A stretch of 18,845 bases of DNA from Patescibacteria group bacterium UBA5187 (GCA_002413065.1 DHWH01000015.1:31342-50186), one strand, 5' to 3'. Positions 7,450 to 14,663 are shown, numbered from the stretch's first letter. Notes: generated by a model from the sequence alone, not told the origin. Numbers and translations are program-made.

Positions 7450-8142
7450 ATGAGAATCCTACGGTTTCTATATACTATTTTTCTTGACTCGATTTTTCCT
7501 CTCTCGAAAGCAGAGAAGGTCATTTTTGCATTGCCGCCCGAAAAAGCATATCTGGATTTTCCGCGCGCGCCGCGATCCCCCGTTCAAAATACGCACTCCG
7601 TATTCGCCTACAAAGATGAATGCGTTACCAAGCTCATCTGGAATATCAAATATAAAAAAGTGTCACACTCTATTGCGATCGGCGGATATGCGCTGTATCA
7701 GGAACTGAAAAATAGTGCGGTGAATGCTGGCAAATCGCATGGAGACTTTCCTCTTATCGTGATTCCCATGCCGATCACGCAGCGCAGGCGCAACGAAAGA
7801 GGCTTCAATCAGTGCGAACTTCTCACCGATGAAATCGGACGGCTTGATACGAAACATCTCTTCAGCATAAGGACGGATATGCTAGAGCGCGTTCACCATA
7901 CTTCTCGACAGACACTGAAAGATCGCGAGGAACGTTTGGAAAGTGCTAAAGGTGTTTTTGAGATGAATGAAAAGATGTTGGAAAAACTAAAAGACTCCGG
8001 ATGGAAGGAAGGTTCACTAAAGAATACGATGGTAGTAATGGTTGACGATGTCATCACGACTGGCAGCACTATGCAGGAAGCAATGGAGACGATTAGGAAA
8101 GCTGGATTCAAAAATGTTTTCGGGCTTTCGTTGGCACACTAA
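7450..8142 (+). CDS. comF: ComF-family phosphoribosyltransferase-like protein
   Basis: 230 residues from the ATG at 7450. A GTG at 7402 would add 16 residues, but MRILRFLYTIFLDSIFP resembles the usual ComF start (short helix, then FP). The C-terminal phosphoribosyltransferase core has the PRPP-binding loop VDDVITTGST (198-207). Before it lies the family stretch IPMPITQRRRNERGFNQCELL. ComF proteins help in uptake or handling of transforming DNA, so its place next to a type IV pilus operon fits natural competence. The N-terminal CxxC zinc finger of classical ComF is missing: cysteines expected just after the FP position are replaced by SKAEK. The stop lies 2 bp from the convergent tyrS stop. 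No Shine-Dalgarno sequence is seen. Confidence 0.88.
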   Translation: MRILRFLYTIFLDSIFPLSKAEKVIFALPPEKAYLDFPRAPRSPVQNTHSVFAYKDECVTKLIWNIKYKKVSHSIAIGGYALYQELKNSAVNAGKSHGDFPLIVIPMPITQRRRNERGFNQCELLTDEIGRLDTKHLFSIRTDMLERVHHTSRQTLKDREERLESAKGVFEMNEKMLEKLKDSGWKEGSLKNTMVVMVDDVITTGSTMQEAMETIRKAGFKNVFGLSLAH

Positions 8143-8144
8143 CG

Positions 8145-9353
8145 TTAAACCACAACCACCTTCACGAATCTCCGCTTACCGATTTTAAGAACTACCGTAC
8201 TTGCAGGCATGAAATTCGGATCTGTTATCTTCGTATCGTCTTCCTGTCTGACTGCCCCATCGCCAACCAGTCTGCGCCATTCTGTCTTTGAAGGTACGAT
8301 GCCTGCTTTCACCAAAGTATCCGCCAATGCAGTACCCGCGGAAGTAGCAGCCGAAATCCGCACTTCCTGAATATCTTCCGGAACTCGTCCTTTTGAAAAA
8401 GTTTCATTGAACGAGCGCTCGGCCTGAACGGCAGCTTCTTCTCCATGGAATCTTTTCACGATATCGAAAGCGACTCGTGCCTTTGCCTCACGAGGACCTG
8501 TGGCCATCAATGCATCCTTATCTTCAAGCGGAATGCGCGTGCAGTTTATAAAAAGCGGTTCGATCATCGGGTCCGGCAAAGCCATAATCGCACCGAATAA
8601 TTCATCCGCCGGCAAATTGATGAATACTCCCGTTCTTTTTGACTTTGACATGAGCTCGCCTGTTTTGGGATTGGCAACCAAGTTCAATGCAACGACAAAT
8701 TTTTCTTTGTTTTTATAGCGTTTCAAAAGCGTACGTCCGGCCAATGCATTGAAGATCTGGTCCGTGCCGCACAATTCCGCATCAACATTCATAGCGACAC
8801 TGTCATACCCTTGCATCAAAGGATACATGAATTCATGAAGATAAATAGGATTACCCTCTTTGATTCGTTTTTCGAACATATCACGCTCGATCATTTGTTG
8901 AACGGTGAAGTTCGAGGCTATATCAGCGATCTCAACGAGAGTAAGTTTTGAAAGCCATTCGGAGTTGTACATGATCTTGGCAGGATTTTCCTTGTCGGTA
9001 AAATTCAAAATAGGTTTGACTTGATCAAGCCACTTAGCCGCATTGCTCGCAGTCACCTCTTGGGTCAGCTGCGGCCGCGTTGATTTCTTGTCCGGATCGC
9101 CGATCTGCGCAGTAAAATCTCCCATAAGCAAGATCACCTCATGTCCCAACTGGCGCAATTCTTCCAAAAACATGATATTTTTGGCATGACCCAAGTGCAA
9201 AGCTTCGGCATTAGGATCAACACCAATGTAGATCTTGATTACATCCCCGGACATAAGTTTTGCAACAAAAGCCTCTGTTGAAGGTAATATTTCGACAACG
9301 GTGCCGCGTGCGAATATCTCGTCGATGCGTTTTTGATCGGTAATTGTTTTCAT
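8145..9353 (-). CDS. tyrS: Tyrosyl-tRNA synthetase
   Basis: A 402-residue class I synthetase that charges tRNA-Tyr in the cytoplasm. The HIGH-type motif is HLGH (53-56), preceded by YIGVDPNAEAL. The tyrosine pocket and tRNA region include DFTAQIGDPDKKSTRPQLT, YPLMQGYDSVAM and CGTDQIFNALAGR. The KMSKS-type loop is LMSKSKRTG (234-242), with L for the first K. A C-terminal S4-like RNA-binding domain (about 335-402) holds VPSKTEWRRLVGDGAVRQEDD. The domain order matches the TyrZ-like bacterial form. The gene stands alone, convergent with comF. No Shine-Dalgarno site lies before the ATG at 9353. Confidence 0.95.
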   Translation of the reverse strand: MKTITDQKRIDEIFARGTVVEILPSTEAFVAKLMSGDVIKIYIGVDPNAEALHLGHAKNIMFLEELRQLGHEVILLMGDFTAQIGDPDKKSTRPQLTQEVTASNAAKWLDQVKPILNFTDKENPAKIMYNSEWLSKLTLVEIADIASNFTVQQMIERDMFEKRIKEGNPIYLHEFMYPLMQGYDSVAMNVDAELCGTDQIFNALAGRTLLKRYKNKEKFVVALNLVANPKTGELMSKSKRTGVFINLPADELFGAIMALPDPMIEPLFINCTRIPLEDKDALMATGPREAKARVAFDIVKRFHGEEAAVQAERSFNETFSKGRVPEDIQEVRISAATSAGTALADTLVKAGIVPSKTEWRRLVGDGAVRQEDDTKITDPNFMPASTVVLKIGKRRFVKVVVV

Positions 9354-9446
9354 GTATGCTATGTGGGATGTAGTCTAATGAAGGAGAAGCTCGCTTTATG
9401 CGCATTCATATCAACAGGGACATTGTACATAAAGATGCAGACATAG

Positions 9447-9452
9447 TAAAAT
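9447..9452 (+). promoter_or_regulatory. Possible -10 box of the pilin gene
   Basis: TAAAAT at 9447-9452 lies 28 nt before the pilin ATG. A weak -35, TTGTAC, stands 18 nt further up. The predicted leader is about 22 nt and has no Shine-Dalgarno site. Weak consensus only. Confidence 0.25.
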
Positions 9453-9480
9453 TGCCATACGTAAATCCTATCTTTATTTC

Positions 9481-10041
9481 ATGAGACATAGTAATACAAA
9501 AAAGAGCGGGTTCACCTTGATCGAACTTTTGGTGGTGATTTCGATCATAGGACTGCTTGCGAGTATTGTGTTAGCATCCCTTCAAAACGCACGTAAAAGA
9601 GGAGAACGAAGTGCTATTGTTTCAGATCTGGTTACAGTACGCACCCAGGCAGCCCTTTGGTTTTCAAATCATGGGTCTTCATATGGACCACCTTTTGCAA
9701 TGAACCAAGCTTGCCCCACAAGTGGAAGTAGCATGTTTGCTACAGATTCAACTATGAAAGCGGCACTTCAAGCTGCAAATAACTATGTCAAAAGCACTCC
9801 TCCTATAACAAGTACGGAGTGCGCAAGCAATGGAACTAAATACGTTGTAATCGTTCGCTACTCATGGACTAGCAGTCCTAGCTCAAGCATCGAATATTGT
9901 ATCGACGACAGTAATTATATTTATAGCTCTAAGGGACATTACTCTGCTGACTCTCGTAGCCACGGAACAGAATATGAATGTATTTACCAAAATGATATTG
10001 ATTATTTCTTTGCCATCTCCAATCAGGTTACGCCTCCGTAA
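9481..10041 (+). CDS. Type IV pilin-like prepilin with class III signal peptide
   Basis: A 186-residue protein with a textbook prepilin start: a short basic leader MRHSNTKKSG, with cleavage after G10, then mature FTLIELLVVISIIGLLASIV with Glu at mature position 5. After the long N-terminal helix comes a Ser/Thr-rich head with cysteines in QACPTS, TECASN, EYCIDD and YECIYQ that could form two disulfides. PilD would process it, and it could be the major or a minor subunit of the pilus built by the pilM-C cluster, about 2 kb away and transcribed apart. No pilD gene is in the window. The stop is TAA, 9 bp from the convergent yfiH-like stop. Which pilin class it belongs to cannot be told. Confidence 0.93.
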   Translation: MRHSNTKKSGFTLIELLVVISIIGLLASIVLASLQNARKRGERSAIVSDLVTVRTQAALWFSNHGSSYGPPFAMNQACPTSGSSMFATDSTMKAALQAANNYVKSTPPITSTECASNGTKYVVIVRYSWTSSPSSSIEYCIDDSNYIYSSKGHYSADSRSHGTEYECIYQNDIDYFFAISNQVTPP

Positions 10042-10050
10042 CAGATGAGA

Positions 10051-10758
10051 TTAAATTCTTCCCGCCACAACAAAGTTGCTGTTTTTTCGTCCTGCCCTCT
10101 CGCGCCTGTAGGAAGATAAATTCTCATTCTCAAACGTACACTCATGGGAAATAGTAATATCGGATAAAGAAAAACCCTGAGATACTAACTGCTCCAATAA
10201 CGCCTCTTTCAGGTCAAATATGTAGCTGCCCTTTCCTTCCATCTTTTTTAAATGTTTCCGGAGCGGGCTCAAATAAAAAAGGATTATTCGAAGCCACCCT
10301 TTTGGACCCGTAAAAGTAAAGCATTTTGCGCAAATACTTGGTCCAATAAAGAGTTTCAAATTATTTTTTCCAGGGAATTTTTCAGACCACGTATTAAAAA
10401 ATGTACTCGTTAAATTGATATATATCTGCCACCAACCCAAATGAAGCACGCCGATCCTGTGATTTTTTTCATCAAGTACTATAAATGGCAAACAGTCAGA
10501 TGTACGAAGGCCCCACACCTTTTTTTGATCTGAAATAATCCCATGTGCATGCACGAGATCCGCAGTAGGATTGAAAGCAATCGCATGTCCACGAGGTTCC
10601 ATCATTGAAATATGGCGTACGTTGAATTTTTCCAAGAAAGATTGGCGATCCCGGGCGACGCGAATATCCTCGGATTGAGTACGGAAGCCAAAATCTCCGT
10701 CTTCTTTTGTCCCGATTATGGCAATGAAATCTTGACTATCAAAAATATGTATCGGCAT
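10051..10758 (-). CDS. YfiH/YlmD-family protein (formerly 'laccase-domain' or polyphenol oxidase family), divergent
   Basis: 235 residues from the ATG at 10758 (MPIHIFDSQDFIAIIG); a TTG at 10797 would add 13. The family core is present: RTSDCLPFIVLD with the key cysteine, GVLHLGWW with the key histidine, IGPSICAKCF, and a C-terminal SHECTFENENLSSYRRERAGRKN. The usual catalytic trio is His/Cys/His. The likely equivalents are H58 (in PRGHAIAF), C89 and H106, counted from this ATG. The usual QVHG around the first His and the GWRG after the last are altered (PRGHA; GWWQ), so activity may differ. Characterised relatives act on purine nucleosides. The gene is divergent from the GT-C-like gene with 54 bp between starts. 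Confidence 0.82.
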   Translation of the reverse strand: MPIHIFDSQDFIAIIGTKEDGDFGFRTQSEDIRVARDRQSFLEKFNVRHISMMEPRGHAIAFNPTADLVHAHGIISDQKKVWGLRTSDCLPFIVLDEKNHRIGVLHLGWWQIYINLTSTFFNTWSEKFPGKNNLKLFIGPSICAKCFTFTGPKGWLRIILFYLSPLRKHLKKMEGKGSYIFDLKEALLEQLVSQGFSLSDITISHECTFENENLSSYRRERAGRKNSNFVVAGRI

Positions 10759-10789
10759 GGTGGGATTCAAGAATTCAGGAAAATGTATG

Positions 10790-10798
10790 TGATACAAT
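10790..10798 (+). promoter_or_regulatory. Extended -10-like box before the GT-C-like gene
   Basis: TGATACAAT on the plus strand, ending 14 nt before the ATG at 10813. It fits an extended -10; no clear -35 is seen. It lies in the short divergent spacer shared with the yfiH-like gene. Confidence 0.3.
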
Positions 10799-10812
10799 TC
10801 TACGACACGACC

Positions 10813-12447
10813 ATGGGAAAGACAAATAAAACGTATACGACACTGGGATTTTTAATCCTGATCGCCTTGGGCATTATTCTAACTGTATTCCACGAAAAAT
10901 TTCTGATCGTCGACCAAGACCTTTCATATCACATGTCCGTCGCGCAATCATTTGTCCGGGACGGAGGAGTAAATGCGTGGGAAACATGGGATAGTCTGCC
11001 CCTCGGAAGACCCCACGAATATCCGCCAGTATTTCATATTTTATTGACGCCATTTGTAGCCGCTCATGTAGCATCGTTACTCGCCATTCAGATTTTCAAT
11101 ACAATAGGCTTATTCCTGCTTTTCGTATTAAGTTGGGTAGGAATAATAAAAGTTTTCAATGCCCGTACGGGTTTTTTCTATCTTCTCTTAGTTACTAGTT
11201 TTGTTCCCTTGGTTTTGAGCATGGGGGCAACACTTCCCGCATCACTGGTTTTCGCTTTAAGTCCTTTCCTGTTGCTTCTCTCGAAGAAAAAGAAAATACT
11301 CGCATGCATAGCATTGCTTACATTATTGCTTTATACACACATGATCTTTCCCTGGCTAGTTGTCGGAGCATTTCTCATCTGGGCATGGTGCAACAAAGAA
11401 TATTTCAAGCAAACTCTGCGCGTAGTAGGCGTATCGCTACTGCTATACATCCCCTGGCTTATTCATATTGTCGGAAATGTACAATATCTGCGGTATTTTC
11501 ATCCGACATACACCGCTAATGTCCAATCAATATCATCCGTTTCTTTTAATCTCAGCGTACTTCTCATATGCATCCTGTGTCTGGTTATTCTTGCACGAAA
11601 CTGGAAGAAAAATCTCATTCAAAAGGATATTTCTTTTTTCGTAGCCTTACTGATTGTTTCCCTTCCGATAGCATACTTCGAATTTGCGCGCTACGCCAAT
11701 AGCATTGGCCTATGGACAATGATGGTCATCATCGCCTTTTCCGTGTCAGAACTTGGATCACTCGTAGATAACGGATACCGAGCAAAAAAATTAAGGATCT
11801 CAATGATCTTTCTGCTTGGTTTGTCCGTGATCACCTCTGTCTTTATAAATTCATCCGTGCATGATTTTTCCCTCGATCTGTACCATAGTATTTTTGTGGA
11901 AGCTCTCATCAGAAAAGATGGCGAATCCTTCACACAATGGCGCACTGGACATTTCAATGCAAAAAATGAGGCGTTGGCAAAAAATATCGGTGATAATACG
12001 AGTGCGGACGCAATTATCATGAGCGTGGCCAACGTGCTTGATCGAGGATATTATGAAGCATATCGAATATACGTCATACCGCAACTCTTCACAGCCTTAT
12101 CAAATAGAAAAATGTCGAACCTGCGTTCACCTGAACTCTATTGGCAGAAAGGACTGGATGTCCGCAATGCGGATATCCTGCTGATCAATAGATACCAGCT
12201 GGCATCATCCAGTACTCTTCTTGGGATAGAAAGTGTCGATGCCGCACACGGATTCGAACTCATCGGACAGGGTGACTCAGGATTGCTCATCTTCAAGAAT
12301 GCCCGCAAACAAAATTTTGATCTGCCGCAGAACAAGATCGTCCTGCCGCTTTGGCTCGCGTGGATCCTGGTGTTCGGATCTATTATCTTTGTGATCTATT
12401 CAGTCGTAACAGCTGTGACGCCCTTCTCTTTCAAACGGAGAGCATAG
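10813..12447 (+). CDS. Multi-spanning membrane protein, GT-C glycosyltransferase/oligosaccharyltransferase-like
   Basis: 544 residues from the ATG at 10813 (MGKTNKTYTTLGFL). The frame opens 67 codons earlier, but that part overlaps the divergent yfiH-like gene and is not hydrophobic. About ten membrane helices fill residues 10-400. The first outer loop carries VDQDLSYHMSVAQ (33-45), an acidic DxD pair as in GT-C enzymes, and LGRPHEYPPVFH (64-75), like the loops of STT3/PMT-type proteins. A soluble C-terminal part (about 400-500) and a last helix (about 513-534) follow. Such enzymes move sugars from lipid carriers to proteins or glycans at the outer membrane face; substrate unknown, and pilin glycosylation is only a guess. 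The 3' end overlaps the convergent doxX-like gene by 52 nt. Confidence 0.75.
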   Translation: MGKTNKTYTTLGFLILIALGIILTVFHEKFLIVDQDLSYHMSVAQSFVRDGGVNAWETWDSLPLGRPHEYPPVFHILLTPFVAAHVASLLAIQIFNTIGLFLLFVLSWVGIIKVFNARTGFFYLLLVTSFVPLVLSMGATLPASLVFALSPFLLLLSKKKKILACIALLTLLLYTHMIFPWLVVGAFLIWAWCNKEYFKQTLRVVGVSLLLYIPWLIHIVGNVQYLRYFHPTYTANVQSISSVSFNLSVLLICILCLVILARNWKKNLIQKDISFFVALLIVSLPIAYFEFARYANSIGLWTMMVIIAFSVSELGSLVDNGYRAKKLRISMIFLLGLSVITSVFINSSVHDFSLDLYHSIFVEALIRKDGESFTQWRTGHFNAKNEALAKNIGDNTSADAIIMSVANVLDRGYYEAYRIYVIPQLFTALSNRKMSNLRSPELYWQKGLDVRNADILLINRYQLASSSTLLGIESVDAAHGFELIGQGDSGLLIFKNARKQNFDLPQNKIVLPLWLAWILVFGSIIFVIYSVVTAVTPFSFKRRA

Positions 12448-12788
12448 CCTGCGGGACCAGCCGCGACAATCGCGAGAAGACCGGCAAGTGTTGCCAAAGG
12501 CAAACCGAGCATTGCAAAGCCGCCGCCACGGGTGAAATAAACTGCACCGAGCATGATTATGACAAGACCTACTCCTGCAAGATCAGTCCAAAGACCGAGA
12601 ACGATAAGCACTCCTCCGATAAGTTCAGCATACGCCACTATGTAGGTCAGAAATGCGGGGATGCCGAGCGCGCTAAAAAATCCGAGGGTCATTGTCATCT
12701 CTGAAACCTTCATCCAGCCAGAGAAGATAAAAATTCCTCCGATAATGAGACGCGCGAGCAGCATTAACATATTTGTTTTCTTAGACAT
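12396..12788 (-). CDS. DoxX-family membrane protein
   Basis: 130 residues from the ATG at 12788 (MSKKTNMLMLLARLIIGG), the normal DoxX size; the frame is open to 12842. Four membrane helices lie at about residues 7-27, 47-67, 71-90 and 97-115. The family signature LLARLIIGGIFIFSGWMKV is at the N-terminus, and YAELIGGVLIVLGLWTDLA follows. DoxX proteins are small integral membrane proteins linked to quinone or redox functions in some bacteria; the role here is unknown. The 3' end overlaps the convergent GT-C-like gene. A TATAAT (minus strand, 12821-12816) lies 27 nt before the ATG. Confidence 0.85.
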   Translation of the reverse strand: MSKKTNMLMLLARLIIGGIFIFSGWMKVSEMTMTLGFFSALGIPAFLTYIVAYAELIGGVLIVLGLWTDLAGVGLVIIMLGAVYFTRGGGFAMLGLPLATLAGLLAIVAAGPAGYALRLKEKGVTAVTTE

Positions 12789-12815
12789 GGTATTTTCTGT
12801 TACATTTACGCGGAA

Positions 12816-12821
12816 ATTATA
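12816..12821 (-). promoter_or_regulatory. Possible -10 box of the doxX-like gene
   Basis: Minus-strand TATAAT, 27 nt before the ATG at 12788, with a poor TTGTGC 15 nt upstream. Perfect -10 hexamer in a sensible place; otherwise unsupported. Confidence 0.35.
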
Positions 12822-12879
12822 ATGTAGCCTATGATAGCACAATCTCTTAATGCACGGCGAAATCTCAATAAAATCAAAC

Positions 12880-12969
12880 TGGCGGAGAGAGTGGGATTCG
12901 AACCCACGGTTCTCGTGAGAGAACGGCGGTTTAGTAAACCGCTGCCTTAAACCACTCAGCCATCTCTCC
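12880..12969 (-). tRNA. tRNA-Ser with anticodon ACT, CCA encoded
   Basis: A 90-nt class II tRNA. Acceptor GGAGAGA pairs with TCTCTCC, then G73 and an encoded CCA. The D arm is GCT...GGC with GTGG in the loop. The anticodon stem GCGGT/ACCGC encloses the loop TTACTAA. The long variable arm has stem GTTCTC/GAGAAC with loop TCAC, as in serine tRNAs. The T arm is GTGGG-TTCGAAT-CCCAC. All stems pair, with one G-T in the D stem. Position 34 is A, so the anticodon is ACT; the equivalent bacterial tRNA normally carries GCT and reads AGC/AGU. Serine identity rests on the variable arm and G73. Confidence 0.95.
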
Positions 12970-12972
12970 AGT

Positions 12973-13000
12973 AGTACGAATCAGCGAACGATTCAGTACT
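12973..13000. repeat. Hairpin between the DUF3750 gene and tRNA-Ser
   Basis: Inverted repeat: AGTAC-GAATC (12973-12982), 7-nt loop, GATTC-A-GTACT (12990-13000), ten pairs with one bulged A. On the minus strand it begins 8 nt past the DUF3750 stop and ends 3 nt before the tRNA. There is no T-run, so it could be a processing site or a weak terminator. Confidence 0.55.
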
Positions 13001-13008
13001 ATTCTAAT

Positions 13009-13527
13009 CTAATTTTTACTCTTTATCACTCCGGCTTGCGCGCTTTCAAAATTCAGCTTCTTCCCTTTTCCAAAACCATTCCACGGAAGTTTTGCTTTGA
13101 ATTCGGGAAAACGATCGAGAATCCATTGTATATATGTATTGCTGTTGGGACCCGGGAGTAAATACGTATCGCAATAGGGATATGTTCGGGGTGAACTTTC
13201 GATAAATTCAATCATTTTCTCTGTGGAAGAACCCTCGCCTCCTTCACCATATCCAAGAAGCGTAGAATCCCATAAGGAATCGCCGCGCACCGAAAGAAAT
13301 CCGAGAGATTCGAACGGGGTTCTGGAATCAAGGTTCAAGTAGCCCCAGCTTTTTTTACTGTAGTCTTTCTGAATGAGGACCTCCCACCGTGAAAGGACCC
13401 CTTTCCTGTTTATGACAAACCAATGATGCCGCGCGAAGCTGATCGGAAAACCGCAACGACAACTCATCAAGAAAACTTGATTAAGCTCGTTGTTGATGAG
13501 TGCTTCGGGTTTTAGATTCGTATTCAT
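13009..13527 (-). CDS. DUF3750-family protein
   Basis: A 172-residue protein that I match from memory to DUF3750, a family without known function. The signature is YPYCDTYLLPGPNSNTYIQW (117-136), followed by RFPEFKAKLPWNGFGKGK. Upstream are ISFARHHWFVIN (29-40) and SRWEV (46-50), also family-like. Conserved His and Tyr residues and the PGPNSNT motif suggest an enzyme-like or binding fold, but no activity can be named. I see no signal peptide or membrane helix. It follows the SWIB gene by 16 nt, so they form a likely two-gene operon, and a hairpin plus tRNA-Ser lie downstream on the same strand. No Shine-Dalgarno sequence precedes the ATG at 13527. Confidence 0.78.
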   Translation of the reverse strand: MNTNLKPEALINNELNQVFLMSCRCGFPISFARHHWFVINRKGVLSRWEVLIQKDYSKKSWGYLNLDSRTPFESLGFLSVRGDSLWDSTLLGYGEGGEGSSTEKMIEFIESSPRTYPYCDTYLLPGPNSNTYIQWILDRFPEFKAKLPWNGFGKGKKLNFESAQAGVIKSKN

Positions 13528-13543
13528 TCTAACTGCGCCCCGA

Positions 13544-13798
13544 CTAGGAGAGATGCTTCGAAACCAGCTTGGTCATTTCGAACATATTTACAACGTCTTT
13601 ACCGCCGAAAACTTTCTTCAAATTTTCATCAGCAACGATATTTCTTTTGTTTTTTGGATCCTGCAGATTGGCTTTCTTGATATAGACCCAGAGCGCCTTG
13701 ACCACTTCCGATCTTGGCATAGGACCCTTGCCTACTACGGCTGCTAATTCCGGACTGACGTTCAACGGCTTCATAAATGCTGAGTTTGCTTTAGGCAT
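13544..13798 (-). CDS. SWIB/MDM2-domain protein
   Basis: An 84-residue protein made almost wholly of one SWIB domain. Residues 10-84 run MKPLNVSPELAAVVGKGPMP, RSEVVKALWVYIKKANLQDP, KNKRNIVADENLKKVFGG and DVVNMFEMTKLVSKHL, the full family pattern. Such small stand-alone proteins are common in bacteria, including chlamydiae and candidate phyla, and are thought to act in chromatin or topoisomerase-related work; the function is unproven. It is basic, as expected of a nucleic-acid-associated protein. It precedes the DUF3750 gene with a 16-nt gap. A 6-bp hairpin (13872-13891) lies in the leader region. Confidence 0.92.
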   Translation of the reverse strand: MPKANSAFMKPLNVSPELAAVVGKGPMPRSEVVKALWVYIKKANLQDPKNKRNIVADENLKKVFGGKDVVNMFEMTKLVSKHLS

Positions 13799-14034
13799 AT
13801 GTGTGAATGATTAATTAATAGATCCCTGATACTCTACCCTATTTTAAGGAAAATGTCTTTATTAAGAAATCCCTTGGCGGTTTGACCAAGGATAAGCAAT
13901 AAATTAAGATGAAAATATAAAAATGTATAACCACTCATGAAAAGAAGCTCGACACTATTTCTTCAAATAGATATGTAGGAGGAGCCTACGAACGACTCAA
14001 TTTGAGGCATTCAGAATTCGAAGCTTAAGGGATC
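13799..14034. other. AT-rich spacer with successive hairpins and a cluster of palindromic hexamers
   Basis: No coding signal. Hairpins in order: CCTTGG/CCAAGG (13872-13891), CTATTT-CTTC-AAATAG (13955-13970), GTAGG-AGGAG-CCTAC (13975-13989), CTCA-ATT-TGAG (13996-14006). Then 14014-14039 (ending 5 nt inside the next gene) carries six overlapping or adjacent 6-bp palindromes: GAATTC, TTCGAA, AAGCTT, CTTAAG, GGATCC, CCTAGG. No T-run makes any of these a clear terminator. The stretch could be a structured RNA or a recombination or insertion scar. Confidence 0.5.
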
Positions 14035-14346
14035 CTAGGTGGTAAAATAATTCTCACTATTTACAACTTTTTTACCCGTATTTTCTTCGAGAGCAAGCTT
14101 CGCGTCTTTCGCTATTTTGCCACCTCGCTTAGCAGGAATTTTATTATCTTCCAACCCTGCGGCTTTTTCTGATTCAGCTATTTGTCTTGTTGAGAGTTCT
14201 GCAAGAGCGGTGAAAATCAATTCGGCCTCGCTCATATGGTCGCGCAAGTTTTGCGATTTTAGTCCCTTGATTTTCTTGTGATCCTTAACAGATACCTCAG
14301 CCCATTCCGAGTGAATAATGTCTGTTCGGTTAATTTTTGTAACCAC
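14035..14346 (-). CDS. C-terminal domain resembling phage antirepressor/BRO-type proteins, probably a remnant
   Basis: 103 residues from a GTG at 14346; the frame stays open without an ATG to a TAA at 14425-14427. The region VKDHKKIKGLKSQNLRDHMS, EAELIFTALAELSTRQIAES, then KIPAKRGGKIAKDAKLALEE and TGKKVV resembles the C-terminal part of phage antirepressor and BRO-N-containing proteins, as I recall them. The DNA-binding N-terminal BRO domain is absent, and I found no sign of it in the 300 nt upstream. So it is either a truncated relic of a phage or mobile gene, or a small protein using a GTG start. One copy of the ~100-nt dispersed repeat lies just upstream. The neighbourhood looks accessory. 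Confidence 0.55.
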   Translation of the reverse strand: MVTKINRTDIIHSEWAEVSVKDHKKIKGLKSQNLRDHMSEAELIFTALAELSTRQIAESEKAAGLEDNKIPAKRGGKIAKDAKLALEENTGKKVVNSENYFTT

Positions 14347-14460
14347 TTGACTCCCTTTTTTTAAGGTTACTTTTGAGCACTTTCCAATAGTTTCTAGAGT
14401 CAGGACTGACCTTGAGAGCTTCGATTATATCGATGACAGAATATAATATATTATGCAAAC

Positions 14461-14560
14461 AAAATGGCGGGCTACGTGGGTATGGTGCCCGTAGGTTCAA
14501 CCCTTGTAAGGGTATTTTAGTATGTTTGGAGACTCCAAATTAAGGTTTGCGGGTCGCGAC
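14461..14560 (+). repeat. Dispersed ~100-nt repeat, copy A
   Basis: Aligns without gaps to 18051-18150 in the same orientation, with 73 of 100 positions identical. Fully conserved blocks: AAAATGGCGGGC (1-12), GGGTATGGT and CCC (18-26, 28-30), TAAGGGTATTTTAG (47-60), TTTGGAGA (65-72), GGGTCG (91-96). Differences cluster at 13-17 and 31-46, the pattern expected of structured RNA. In copy A, CTACG/CGTAG and ACCCTT/AAGGGT can pair. Plausibly an ncRNA, regulatory leader or mobile-element edge. Strand is arbitrary. Confidence 0.85.
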
Positions 14561-14646
14561 TTCCTTTATTGATACATAAGGCTTATTTGCCGAAAATGTT
14601 ACAAATGTGACACGGGAAAGCCTTTTGTACCAAAGCATTTATATAT

Positions 14647-14663
14647 ACACAAAACTATTGTGT
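14647..14663. promoter_or_regulatory. Small hairpin/dyad overlapping the -35 region of the large exported protein gene
   Basis: ACACAA-AACTA-TTGTGT, a perfect 6-bp dyad. Its right arm is the proposed -35, so it could be an operator. Confidence 0.3.

Noticed and set aside
9398..9484. 28-codon ORF (MRIHINRDIVHKDADIV...) with AAGGAG upstream, overlapping the pilin start as ATGA
   Set aside because: It ends in TGA, a stop no other gene here uses, and the likely pilin promoter lies inside it, so it may not be transcribed with the pilin. Left as chance.
10612..10812. N-terminal extension of the GT-C-like protein by 67 codons
   Set aside because: It overlaps the divergent yfiH-like gene and lacks hydrophobic character; the ATG at 10813 leads straight into the first membrane helix.
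14465..14521. 18-codon peptide frame shared by both repeat copies (MAGYVGMVPVGSTLVRVF; MAGVSGMVPTPRGFIRVF)
   Set aside because: Most differences change the amino acid and conservation continues beyond the stop, so the repeat is not kept for this peptide. No ribosome-binding site.
14461..14560. tRNA-like 3' end in repeat copy A (GGGCACCA on minus, GGTTCAACC on plus)
   Set aside because: No T-loop, acceptor or anticodon arms can be formed, and copy B lacks the GGTTCAA motif.
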